Source: Torymus aiolomorphi (Eukaryota > Arthropoda > Insecta > Hymenoptera > Torymidae). From it: a stretch of DNA of 64,000 bases. A program made the translations under genes and the position numbers. The notes under the pieces are model-generated. The model was not told the DNA's origin and made no database searches. It saw nothing but the letters and a program-made list of their open reading frames with translations. The first letter of the stretch is position 1; every line of letters begins with the position of its first letter. Of the stretch, positions 8,640 to 18,836 are shown piece after piece. The stretch lies in assembly GCA_036365515.1 (NCBI GenBank), contig CM070875.1, forward strand, positions 103,210,628-103,274,627, written 5' to 3'.

Positions 8640-10581
8640 TGTTACGTCCCGATTCGTGTATAGATTTTAAAGGTATGATTTTACACGATCGCGCACTTTT
8701 AACGAAAGTTCTACTTAGCTAAGCAAGGTAGTTGAGCTGCGTGGCTGGCTTGCGGTCGAGGCGGCGGCCCTTAGGGTAGGCCCCGATGATGGCGTTACGC
8801 GCGGGCTGGCTGTGCGAGGATCGTCTCGACGGAGACGTGCGTCCTTCGTCTCGTGGGCTGCTGTCACCACTCCCTGTGATCGGCGGGCAGGAAGACCCTC
8901 GTTTGCTCGGCTGGCTGCCTCTCTGGTCCAGCGTCGGCCCGTGGTGGAGATTCCTTCGGTCGCGGCGCGGACGAAATATATTTCTTTACTTTGAAGAATT
9001 TTCTTTTCACTCTTTATGCTTTTAGGAAGACTGCGATACGTTTTTATAGGTATTCCGTGGATAAATAATAAGACAAAAGACGATTGATTTTATGTTAAAA
9101 TGTGGAGACGCTCCACGTATATTGAGAAAAATATAAAAGTATAAAAATATAAAAGTATAAACGATCTTAATGGATAAAACTTACAGAGTGAATATATATC
9201 GAGAGCTCGTCTCACGAGTGGACTGCCCTAGTTGGATGGTGGAGGTTGACTGACTGCTGGCTGCTCCGCTCTGCTCTGCCTGGCTGGCTCTGGCTGCTGA
9301 AGAGAAAGCGAGTGGTGGGAGCGCTCCGGCTGTAGTGGGGCGTCCTTCCTATTGGTCGAGCGGTGGGCGTGGTTTACGCTGGTTGGTTCTCCCGCTCTAG
9401 GCTTGGCTTGGGGACGCCGTTGCTTGGCGTGGGGACGCCGTGTCACGTGATGATGCCATTCAGCTTGGCGTGGGGACGCCGTTGCTTGGCATGGGTTGGT
9501 GACGCCATCATGTCGGCTTGCTTTGAGATTCGGCTTACTCCCGATATTTTTATCTGCCTAAGCATTCTCATTCGATAATCAGTTGGGACACATCGTAATC
9601 ACACTGATTACTTGGAAAGAGCATGCTTTCACAATGACGCTTATATCTAGAGTTCTGGCATTCGATGCTTTTGATTTATCTTAATGGGCATTCTTTCGCG
9701 GAAAGGGTGCCTTGGAGCATGTAATGCTTACAGAAGGTGTTTAGCTTATAGATTAGGTATGTTGGCGGTGCTTGAAGAGCGGACGTGCCTTTGTACTGTA
9801 TATCTGATGATTAATTACTATATTTTACTTATGCGGCAGTTCGCTTGAGGAGCGGACGTGCCCGTTCTTATCTGAATGGTGCCTCGATGTGGCGAGAAAA
9901 GAATGTGTTTATAAGATTGCGAGTGCAATGCTTTGCACGAGGATTCTAAGAAATGGCTATCGTCACACGGATAATAATTCGGCAGTGCGTCTGAAGGGCG
10001 GCCTAATGTATTGAGATTATTTTTTTTTGTCGGCGGATCGACTTTACATACGGTGAGAAAAGAATGTGTGTACATAAGATAAAACGTGTTGCTCTGCACG
10101 TGCGTTCTTGGAAGGCATGGCAGATAATCCAATTTATTATAAGTTAATGAATTACGCATTCTTCTCCTTAAGATAATTAAATGTTAGTTAACTAAGATTG
10201 ATTAATAATATGACGTGTGCATATGCTTATAGATATAGGAGCATATGTGCACGTGTACAATGAGTGTAGATATATATATATAGGTGAGTGAGAGAGTGCG
10301 CTCTCGAGACTGTGTGAATGCATATGGTAAGCTGTAGGCGGGCAAGTTACCGACGGATGGTAAGTAATCGGCTCGAGGTAAGTAGAGAGGATTACGAGTG
10401 AAGGTAAATGCTTGAAAGGGTTGAGAGGCTGGCAACTGGTAATGTGCCAGTTTGAGGTAAAAGGGTTGTAGAGCCGGTGGCTGGTAAGATGCCGGCTCGA
10501 GGTAAAAGAATTAATTAGATCTTCTGCTCTTTATCTTGAAATGAAAAAGATCGGAGTGCATACTCGCGTTCAGACGTTACA
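8640..10581 (-). repeat. 5' long terminal repeat, about 1.94 kb
   Basis: On the minus strand it would start TGTAACGT (10581) and end ACGTAACA (8640), nearly inverted termini, directly before the primer site. It is long for a Gypsy LTR and contains internal repeats: a GGGGACGCCGT motif several times at 9405-9510, and paired blocks at 9771/9846 (GAGCGGACGTGCC) and 9895/10053 (GAGAAAAGAATGTGT). The left boundary is firm; the right one is inferred from the terminal inverted bases only. Confidence 0.55.
9041..9048 (-). promoter_or_regulatory. Possible LTR TATA box
   Basis: TATAAAAA on the minus strand lies about 400 bases before the LTR end, a sensible place for the U3/R border. No initiator could be fixed with confidence. 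Confidence 0.35.
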
Positions 10582-12812
10582 ATAGGTATATAAGTGTGTT
10601 TTCGAACTTAATTTAAAAACACATAAGAACGATAGAAATCTGCTTCTATAATGCATTTCATGCATTGCATGTATTTTAAAATGATTATGTATATTTTTAA
10701 GCCGATATATTTTTAAGCCAATATATTTTTGTAAGTAGGTATAATTTCATAAAAAAAAAAAAATTAAATTATGCAATTGTTCAGATTTAGTTGAGGCACT
10801 GCTTGTGTATTTTTTATAGAACTGTCAACATGAAAAAATACATATTTTCATTTTTTTATTAAATTATATCTACTTACAGAAAGATAAAGTCAATTCAAAC
10901 ATACATGACATGTTTGAGATGTATTTCTGAAGCGGATATCTATCATTCTTATATTCTTTGGATTAAGTAGGGACACATCACCTGAAAGTAAATATCGATA
11001 ACATTGAATGGCCAATACACCTGCTAAATCTGACAGGTGGCTTTTATATTGTAGGACCAGGATTCATTATCGTTTCAAGTTTTAAGTTTTGTGAAGTTAG
11101 TGTAGTGTAGTGTGAGTGAGTGTATCTGAAAATTCTGTACATCTATAGTTTGCTCTGCTGTAACAGCTATGTTCACAAAATGAAAGGAATCCAATATTCA
11201 ATTTAAGATTGCATGGTTGAGCAATAAATCTAAGTGCATGTAAAGATTGTGAAAAAGTTATTTTAATCTGTAAAATTCAGTTTCATTGCAGTAATTAATC
11301 AATAATTAATGAACATTAATTTATTTTTACAGGTTATAGTCAACTTTTCATAATTCTGACAGGTACTAGATTTATTATTAAATCATTCTCTCTTAAAAAA
11401 AAAATTAAATATATTACAAGCAGGCCTATAGATCGATAGATGTTTCGGACAGATTCACACTACACGGAACCTCAGATTTCATAAGAGAAAACATATTTAA
11501 TTAAATAGGCTGAAATTTACAACTTGAAAAGACGAATTAATCCCGCCCCTGTAATATAAAAGCCACCTCTCAGATGTAGTAGGTATACTCATCATTAAGT
11601 TTGTCGATGTTTACTTTGAGGTGATGTGTTTTAGTACTTAATCCAAAAGATTATAAGAATGACACAAATCTGCTTCTAGAATGTATTTCAGGTATCGCAT
11701 GTATTTCTTAGCTGATTTTATCTTTCTTTTAGTAGGTATAATTTAATAAAAGAAAAATGAAATTATGCAATTTTCCAGGTGTAGCTAAGACACTGCTTTT
11801 GTATTTTTTAGAACTGTTAAAAATGAAAAATTACATATTTTCATTTTTTTATTAAATTATATGTAATTTCAGAAGGATAAAGTCATCTCCAAAGTACATG
11901 AGATGTCTGAGATACATTACTGAAGCGGATATCTATCATTCTTATATTCTTTGGATTAAGTACGAACACATCACCTGTAAGTAAATATTGATAACATTGA
12001 ATGGCCAATCCAACTGCTAAATCTGACAGGTGGCTTTTATATTGTAGGAACCGGATGAATTTTCTTGTGAAGTTTTGAATTTTGACCCTTTTCATGTAGT
12101 GTAGTGTGAGTCTGTCCGAAAGATCTATAGATCTATAGGTCTGCTGTAACAGCTATGTTGACAAGATGCATGGCATAGAATATTTAATTTAAGGGGAGAT
12201 GGTCGAGCCATAAATCTGAGAGCATGTAAAAATTATGAAAAATTTATATTAATCTGTAAAAGTCAGTTTGATTCATTGACTTTGAAGGAGGTGCCATGCT
12301 CAGTTTTTACATCGATAAAAATAGAATCTGGCTTTACTCCAAAAATTTTAAATTTAAATTCTTAATTTTTATCCACATATTTGTAACAAGCAATTTTATT
12401 TCTGAAATACTGTTTTAATACTTTTATAATGATTGTAAGATTCTGTTTTTATTAATTTGTGAATTTGAACAAAGATGTTATATTTAATTAAATGTTATCA
12501 GTTTTTAATTTGTAATAACAAATAATTTCTTCTTTTTCATTTAAAATCTAGAATATTGCCTAACAACATCAGTAAACTTCTGCAATAAACATGGCAAAAT
12601 ACTCAAGAGATTTGAAAAGACTAAACACACATAGGAAATTATAGATTTTTGTTTCCAGTGAGGAAACCAAGTTACTGCCTGCCAACACAATAGGATACCT
12701 ACGCCCAGTTTCCAACTGACATAATGAATGCTGCGATAATAGTTTGCAAGTTAATCTTTTTTTAAATTTCCGAAAATCGCGTTTTTTTCGACTTCTAAAG
12801 TGGCGTTACCCC
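10582..12812. repeat. AT-rich repeats: two direct copies of a MITE-like unit
   Basis: No gene is seen. A block at about 10625-11230 recurs at about 11660-12240 in the same direction, offset about 1035 bases; both contain CATTGAATGGCCAAT and TGACAGGTGGCTTTTATATTG. The stretch 11565-11665 is an inverted copy of part of the same unit (the region around 10943-11003). This looks like one palindromic non-autonomous element plus a second diverged copy. Ends and target duplications could not be fixed. Confidence 0.55.
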
Positions 12813-13473
12813 TTAAGGTGGTTCTGCTCGACTCCCTAGTCAAAATAAGTGCTAAATGATGAAGTTACCTAAAATTAAAATACCATAGTTGTAATGTCCC
12901 TTATATAAATTGAGCATTCGAGATAATCTATTTTGCCCTCGAACGATCTCGAAATCTCGAATAATCGAATCCGTCTCGAATCTCTAAAGGAGGGAAACAA
13001 AAGACGAAACAGTGGCGCACGTAGCGCGCTGATTAACGCTAGTGATTTATTTATTTTAAAGTGTATTTAACATGACTAAGATAACTTTTTTCACAAAATG
13101 TCGATATTGTAGAAACTAAATGTTGTCACTACAAACAACTATTGATAAATTACCGGAATCTTTTTTGTTTCTTTACTGATTTTAGATTTAGAAATACTAT
13201 TTATGATGGAAACCCTTCATGAGTCTCTATACATTACTCCAAAAATAATAAAAAATGTTTGTAGTGACGATATCTAGTTTCTAAAATATCGCCATTTTAC
13301 AATAAGTTACTTTAGTCATGTTAAATACACATATTTATAATACATTGACTATCTATCATTTTAAATAAATAAATCACATTATAACTATGTTTTTTTTTTT
13401 TTTTTTTTTAATTTTAGGTAACTTCTATATTTAGCACTGCTTTGACTAGAGAGTCCGAGGAGAACCACCTTAA
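12813..13473. mobile_element. Fold-back MITE with TTAA ends
   Basis: The terminal inverted repeats begin TTAAGGTGGTTCT and end AGAACCACCTTAA, and the inversion continues inward (GTCAAAATAAGTGCTAAAT against ATTTAGCACTGCTTTGAC, then further blocks), so most of the 661 bases fold back. TTAA at both ends would be the target duplication. There is no coding capacity. A shorter element at 46600-46809 shares the TTAAGGTG end. Confidence 0.75.
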
Positions 13474-13599
13474 TAAAAAAAAAAAAAAAAAAAAAACAAT
13501 TTTTTGTGGCCCTGTTAATTTAAAGAAGCAAAAAAAATTTTAATTTTTGTGCAAATAATTGTATGAGTAAATTCATAACTAATAAAATGTAAAACTTTC

Positions 13600-14085
13600 A
13601 GGTTTTACGTCTGACTATCTGTGGTCAGACAGCAGATTTCCCATGGATCCGCAGTTTCTCAATCTAATTCAATCGCTTTATGCATCAACCGCATGATAAG
13701 GAGTATCCGGATCTCTGCCAGCTGCCGATTTCTCACCGGCAATATTTACACCTACGTTGGCAGCATACTGATTGCCCGGAACTCCTTGAAATTCTACCCA
13801 ATTTATAATCCGAAGTATATAAATCTTTATCAGAATCAAAGGCTCGGTCCGCACATATCGCCGCACATATCCACGATAGCCTACGCGGCATATCACTGCG
13901 TGCTCAAGAAGAAGAAGAATCAGTGCATTGTGATAAGTGGCGAGAGCGGTTCCGGTAAGACCGAGTCAACGAATTTTCTGCTCCATCATCTCACCACCCT
14001 GAGCAACGATTCTCAGCGCTGGACCCGTGCTCGAGGACTTTGGTAACGCGAAAACTGTACACAAAAGATGCGACCATTTTGCTTG
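13600..14085 (+). pseudogene. Myo9: Myosin IX motor-domain fragment (pseudogene)
   Basis: The fragment encodes the ATP-binding part of an unconventional myosin head of class [16 protein letters not shown] is followed by [18 protein letters not shown] and the P-loop [18 protein letters not shown]. An upstream piece ([11 protein letters not shown], 13695-13727) and a downstream piece ([10 protein letters not shown] ... FGNAKTVH, about 14003-14070) belong to the same head but lie in other frames. Compared with the family, about a dozen codons are missing near 13728 and about ten near 14000, both with frame changes. INPF is changed to RNSL. It is therefore a dead copy, made by retroposition or as a duplicated exon fragment; no splice sites or poly-A tail decide which. 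Confidence 0.8.
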
Positions 14086-14103
14086 CATATTCAACTGCAC
14101 TTA

Positions 14104-14680
14104 GTGTTAGCAAGAGGACTGTCAATCAAGAAGACTGTAAGCAAGAGGACTGTCAATCAAGAGGACTGTAAGCAAGAGAACTGTCAATCAAGAGGACTGT
14201 AAGCAAGAGGACTGTCAATCAAGAGGACTGTAAGCAAGAGGACTGTCAATCAAGAGGATTGCTAATCAAGAGGATTGTAAATCAAGAGGACTTTGTCAAT
14301 CAAGAGGATTGTAAATCAAGAGGACTTTGCCAATCAAGAGGATTTTATCAATCAAGAGGATTTTATCAATCAAGAGGATTGTAAATCAAGAGGACTTTGC
14401 CAATCAAGACGATTTTATCAATCAAAAGGATTGTAAATTAAGAGGACTTTGACAACCAAGAGGATTTTTTTTGTTTAAGAGGATTTTATCAATCAAAAGG
14501 ATTTTTTCGATTAAGAGGATATTCTTAATCAAAAGGACTTTTTAATCAAGAAAACATTTTCAATCAAGAGGATTTTATTAATCAAGAGGATTTTTTCATA
14601 ATTTTTTAATTAAGACAAGTATATAAACCAAGAGGATTATTTTAGTCAAGAGGATATAGTAGATCATGTACAAAAAATTT
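14104..14680 (+). repeat. Minisatellite, units of about 15-18 bases
   Basis: About 30 copies of CAAGAGGA(C/T)T plus a variable tail (GTCAAT, GTAAG, TTATCAAT) occur in tandem, more regular at the left and decaying to the right. It starts just after the myosin IX fragment. No coding role is evident. Confidence 0.85.
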
Positions 14681-14797
14681 CGAGAATAACAGTGATTAAT
14701 TCTCAGCTCGGCTTCTCACATTAGTAGGCAATTAGTCTCAGTGCTGAGGGAGCTCTGTCTAAGCATCTGGAATTGCCTCGGTAACCAAACGTCCTTC

Positions 14798-15225
14798 TAC
14801 GTATTTTTAGGCGCAGAATTTGGATTTGTCTTTAAACTTAAAAATGGTCATTTATTTTGGTACTAATAATTTTGTCCAAAAAATTTGATTTTTTTTATAT
14901 AAAATTTAAATTCAGAATAAAAAAAAACGTCATTCTATTTTAAGAAAAAAAAAATACGTTGAAATAATGTCTCAGTAAACCAATCAGAATAAATGATCTG
15001 TTTATTTGTTATTAACAATTATATGGCAATTCACTGTTTTTGTGTTTACCAAAGCATAATACATTGTTTCAAAGTATTTTTTTTTCCTTAAAATGAAATG
15101 TTAGTTTTATTCTAAATTTACATCTTATAAAAAGAGCAATTTTTTAAATAAAACTGTTGGTGACAAATTCACCGATTTTTAGCCTGGAAACCACCAAATT
15201 TGAATTCTGCGCCTCAAAATATGTA
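14798..15225. mobile_element. Fold-back MITE
   Basis: The inverted ends share TACRTATTTTKAGGCGCAGAATT (left from 14798, right ending 15225), and AT-rich inner parts are also partly inverted. The length is 428 bases. No clear target duplication is seen. It lies just downstream of the truncated end of the 15330-16079 gene. Confidence 0.6.
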
Positions 15226-15329
15226 AAAAACGCTTGTTTACTGTGTTAACTCCGGTCGGAAACACGCCATAACGGAATCTGTGCGCGACGACACCTAACG
15301 GTAAATTTTTGTACATTACCGCCATACTC

Positions 15330-16079
15330 CTATGATAAAGTAGTTTTCTTCTTTAAAATTGAGTATGGCATCCCCTTAATGTTTATTGTTAAACTTAAAA
15401 TTTGACGTAATCTCCATCCGGAATCCCTTTCTTGGAATTCTTCCATCTCACGTTGGATAGCTTGTTTAACATTAACATTAAACCATTGCTTTAAATCTGT
15501 AGCTTTAAATATAGGTGCGTTTTCTGTGTTAAAGTATTTAACTTCTGCATTTATTGAATCACTTTTCTGAATTATATATTCAGCTGCGAGTTCAACATTC
15601 ACTTTAATCGCATTATAGCTTATATCGTTCAGGGTAGCCATAATCTTAGACTCAAAGACCACTTCAGCATCCTTAAAAAATGAGATAATATTCAAGTGGC
15701 CTAAATTTGTTCTCATGCCTGATTTTATACGTCTCTCAAACGCTGCGTATATATCATCCCACTTAACACTTTTTTCCAATTCATCGTTTTCTCTTTCAAC
15801 TAAGGGTGGTGAATCTTCATGCAATCGACCACCAGTTTTTAATAAATTATGAAGCTTATTTTGAATACTGAGAAGATGTGTCATCGATGTTTGGCATTTT
15901 TGCTTCTTAGCTCTATTAAGTGTTCCCGAAGAAGTTAACTTCTCTAACGCATTAATAGCATCACTATTCAAATCAAGCCAATGCTTTATATCGGTAGAAG
16001 TTGCATCTCCTTTGTTAGCATGCTCTAATGATTTCAATAATAATTTAACTATATCACCGTAATATTCAGGAGACATCAT
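15330..16079 (-). CDS. Virus-like protein, ERDSGW motif (truncated)
   Basis: Open frame of about 249 codons from the first ATG (16079); a GTG two codons earlier is not needed. It has no signal peptide and is hydrophilic. The last third (NVKQAIQREMEEFQERDSGW followed by a hydrophobic stretch) matches what I recall of an insect-genome protein family linked to DNA-virus-like elements, where this motif precedes a long enzyme-like region. Here the frame ends soon after the motif, so the rest seems lost. A TATA box (16329-16336) and initiator (A at 16304) place the start of transcription 225 bases upstream, divergent from the gene at 16576. Function unknown; the family assignment is recall only. 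Confidence 0.65.
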   Translation of the reverse strand: MMSPEYYGDIVKLLLKSLEHANKGDATSTDIKHWLDLNSDAINALEKLTSSGTLNRAKKQKCQTSMTHLLSIQNKLHNLLKTGGRLHEDSPPLVERENDELEKSVKWDDIYAAFERRIKSGMRTNLGHLNIISFFKDAEVVFESKIMATLNDISYNAIKVNVELAAEYIIQKSDSINAEVKYFNTENAPIFKATDLKQWFNVNVKQAIQREMEEFQERDSGWRLRQILSLTINIKGMPYSILKKKTTLS

Positions 16080-16303
16080 TTTCACCCAGGCGTCTTAGAA
16101 ACTCAAATGATGGTAGTACAGCTCTCGAGATGATTCAGAGGGGGTATAGATAGCCGTCGTATATCTGCGATGTTACAGCTCGTTCTTCCCCAAAGTTGAA
16201 TGTAGTAAACTGACCCGCTGAATAACTTTTCTTGTAGTAGATCTTACATTGGGAAGTAACACTCCTTATAGAACTCGTTCTCAGTTGATTCGATGTGATC
16301 GAC

Positions 16304-16336
16304 TGATGATACGGTTACGATGTGGGTGCTTTTATA
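16304..16336 (-). promoter_or_regulatory. Core promoter of the 15330-16079 gene
   Basis: TATAAAAG at 16329-16336 and TCAGTC with its A at 16304 are 32 bases apart on the minus strand, the spacing of an arthropod TATA/initiator promoter. The same design serves the genes starting at 16576 and 20079. Confidence 0.65.
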
Positions 16337-16374
16337 ACCCTTCACTGGTTTGAATGGTGTGGGGGTTTCGTGGA

Positions 16375-16455
16375 AAGAAGGAAGCTTCCAGAGAAGAAGG
16401 AAGCTTCGAGGAAAGAAGACTTCGAGGAAAGAAGAAAGCTTCTAAGAAGAAGAAG
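16375..16455 (+). promoter_or_regulatory. GAAGCTTC repeats upstream of the plus-strand promoter
   Basis: Three GAAGCTTC/AAGCTTC palindromes and several GAAGAAG/GACTTC half-sites lie between the two divergent promoters. GAAnnTTC is the heat-shock-element core, but the spacing to further half-sites is not perfect. They may be activator sites shared by both genes. Confidence 0.35.
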
Positions 16456-16459
16456 TGAC

Positions 16460-16492
16460 TATATAAGTGTGCTTACTACTCCGTTAAACTCA
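16460..16492 (+). promoter_or_regulatory. Core promoter of the 16576 gene
   Basis: TATATAAG at 16460-16467 is followed by TCAGACG with its A at 16492, 32 bases from the TATA start. The ATG at 16576 is 84 bases downstream. The divergent start site at 16304 is 188 bases away. Confidence 0.65.
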
Positions 16493-16575
16493 GACGGCAA
16501 CAGCGAGGCAAACCGGTAACAACTCCAGCGGTCTATAGCTCATCACCTGCGTAAATTATCAAGTATAGCAGCCAA

Positions 16576-17247
16576 ATGGAGTACATTGTTGATGTCCAAG
16601 GATTTCGGAGGTCTTCTAATTTATTCATTGTGAAGGAGCTTGCAATTCTAGAAGTTGGGGACAACACGATTCCATCGGTCTACCATTTTCAACCACCCTG
16701 TAGATGGAATAAGCTGTTAGAACAGGAGATCGGTAAATTAATGGCTAGAGAGGAAGTTTCACGGAATACCATGGAACTCAGGCATTTTTCCATACAGTAG
16801 CGTGATAATGATTTTGCAAGGAAGATTCAAGAATGCATCTGTGATATATGTTAAAGGTTATGAGAAGAAGAAATGGCTTCAAGAAATGTTACCTGAAAAG
16901 TAAGTATTAATATATCTTATAACTATAGAATCTTATATAAATTACATTTAACACTTATTTCTAGGTTTATCTATGAAATGAATGATTTCGGATGAAGAGC
17001 GCTTAAAACAATACATAAAGATAAGGTAGTAAGGTGTTCTAAGCACCCACTATGCGCCCAACCAGTGTGTGCAGTAAAAAATGCCGATTCAATAAGATGG
17101 TGGCTGTTTGAAAATATATACGACTATTCACCAAGCATTAGATGGGTGGAGAAAGATAGCATCGATGATAATGAGGAATATTACACAGATCATACGCTTC
17201 CCCGCACAGAAAGTATGAATGACCTTTGGCGTTCCATGTATTCATAA
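16576..17247 (+). pseudogene. Decayed two-exon gene, 'VDVQGF' family
   Basis: Starts MEYIVDVQGF at the ATG 16576. Exon 1 (16576-16899) continues with KELAILEV, FQPPCRWNKLL and, after a frameshift near 16757, FHGIPWNSG and VIYVKGYEKKKWL. A 65-base intron (GTAAGT at 16900, TTTCTAG to 16964) leads to exon 2 (16965-17247), with NDFG, a TGA at 16993, then a Cys/His stretch (CSKHPLCAPTSVCAVKN) and RWWLFEN. The frameshift and the nonsense codon make it a pseudogene. I recall this as a family of insect-genome proteins found next to DNA-virus-like polymerase genes; the conserved Cys/His residues suggest metal binding or an RNase H-like fold, which is inference. Confidence 0.7.
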
Positions 17248-17249
17248 CT

Positions 17250-18122
17250 ATATGTAAATATTTATTTGATTCTTATTTAATAAAATATGTAAAAATGAAA
17301 ACGAAAAAGAAAGAAATTTGGAGAGGAAAACAAAAAAAATTAATTCTTATATTTATTTTAAAAGGTTGTTCCTCACAGGTGTAGAGCGTTGGATGGGGCT
17401 CTCACCACTTTCTTGTTTTTTTTTTTTAAATTAAATATTTATATTAGTCTTCTAGAGAAATGTTCGAATTCAGTTAATATTAATTAATACTAATAAATTA
17501 AATAGATTAATAAATATTCATTTGTATTAAAATTTATATACCTTTCAATTATTTATAATGTAGCTAATATAAAACTTCTCATTTTCTCTTTTAAAAATCA
17601 TATATGTGTGTGTATATTTTTATATTACTCTTATAAAGAAATAATCAAATTCGAATCATAATAATAATTAATAGTAATAAATTAAATTCATTTATACAAA
17701 TAAAATCTCAAGACTAGGTATAGTATACTGTGCATATAATGATTAATTTAAGTAACTAGCAAAATCCATACGCGCTTCACACGCCCAATTTTTTTACGTA
17801 ATAATATTCAATAACAAATACTTTCCACTTCATGATTGCATTTTTTCTTTAATGAACATTCCCACTCAGAAAGTATATAGATGTTTACACTAAATAACAG
17901 ATTATGATGCTTTCTCATTTTGAGGTTAGAAAATAAATGAAAACTTAATGATAATTTTATCAATTTATTGAAAAATCTTTCTTAATTTAAATCGAAATAT
18001 TCATTTTATATCAGAGAACATTTTTAAATTTTGGCACCATTCAAACCGGATATTTACTCATTGGGTATAATCACATCACTTTTTTAAATGCTTCACAAGG
18101 GGTGGCGGTCGCCATCGCACCT
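17250..18122. other. AT-rich spacer, no gene seen
   Basis: About 870 bases of AT-rich sequence between two convergent transcription units. No ORF, hairpin or repeat worth naming was found apart from short AT runs. Confidence 0.6.
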
Positions 18123-18272
18123 TTAACGCTCTTGGAGGTAGAATAAATCTTCATTCTCTATCGCTGACGACGGTAGGGAGCTTTTTTTTTTTTTTTTTTT
18201 AATGGCGATGGCGATGGGCTCATCTTTTCGCTTTCCCAATAATTGGGATAGGACCGTTTTTTTCGCATTGAT
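18123..18272 (-). CDS. Exon 4 of the 18123-20079 gene
   Basis: A TTATAG acceptor opens a frame of 49 codons that crosses an A19 run and ends at TAA. The length of the run sets the reading frame, so slippage could change the C-terminus; in another frame the protein would end PYRRQR. Confidence 0.45.
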   Translation of the reverse strand: MNAKKTVLSQLLGKRKDEPIAIAIKKKKKKSSLPSSAIENEDLFYLQER

Positions 18273-18795
18273 CTATAACAAAAAAAGAAATATAATTCAT
18301 TAAAAAATATTAATAAATTTAAAATATCTTTATAGGACCGCTCTAACGTCAAAATCATAATCAAAAAAAATCCAATGTATATTCTATTTTAATTATTTAT
18401 TAATGCTATAAATACTTCAGTTTTAAAATTCAAAATCTAGCACATTTTCAATCTATAAAAATTCAAAATAAACAATAACGTCAAGTCTTAAAATGCATCA
18501 CTACTTCCGGTATAATTTTTAAGAGTAATATATATATATATATCATAACTATGGGAATTGGTATATTTGAAGACATATCAACGTATAGATTGGTACTTTT
18601 GAAGAGATGTCGGCATTTTGAAGAGACTCCTCAAATTTCTCAAAGCAAGAATCGCGACTTTTGAGGAGAAATCTATACCCCCTTTTCCCAGAGTCGGTAA
18701 CCTGAGGGTCATTATTTCTTTAGTCACATTGTCCGAACTCTGAGCGAAAGGTTCACATCTCCTCAAAAGTACCAATTTACAAACATATATCATAT

Positions 18796-18836
<41 letters not shown>

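Larger units (their letters stand above)
1..10581 (-). mobile_element. Gypsy-like LTR retrotransposon with env (partial)
   Basis: On the minus strand the order is LTR, primer site, gag, protease, RT-RNase H-integrase, env, which is the layout of env-bearing Gypsy elements (errantivirus type). The right-hand (5') LTR is inside the window; env runs off position 1, so the 3' LTR is outside. Coding parts are less AT-rich than the surroundings. Gag and the RT-integrase frame are open, but pol is spread over three frames, so the copy is probably recent yet not functional as it stands. The right boundary rests on the inverted TGTAACGT/ACGTAACA ends and could move if the missing LTR were seen. Confidence 0.85.

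Noticed and set aside
9228..9578. Open frames in the LTR (both strands)
   Set aside because: Low-complexity translations of LTR repeats without domain content.
14104..14680. Minisatellite as a CRISPR-like array
   Set aside because: Units are contiguous, degenerate and without unique spacers, and the DNA is eukaryotic.
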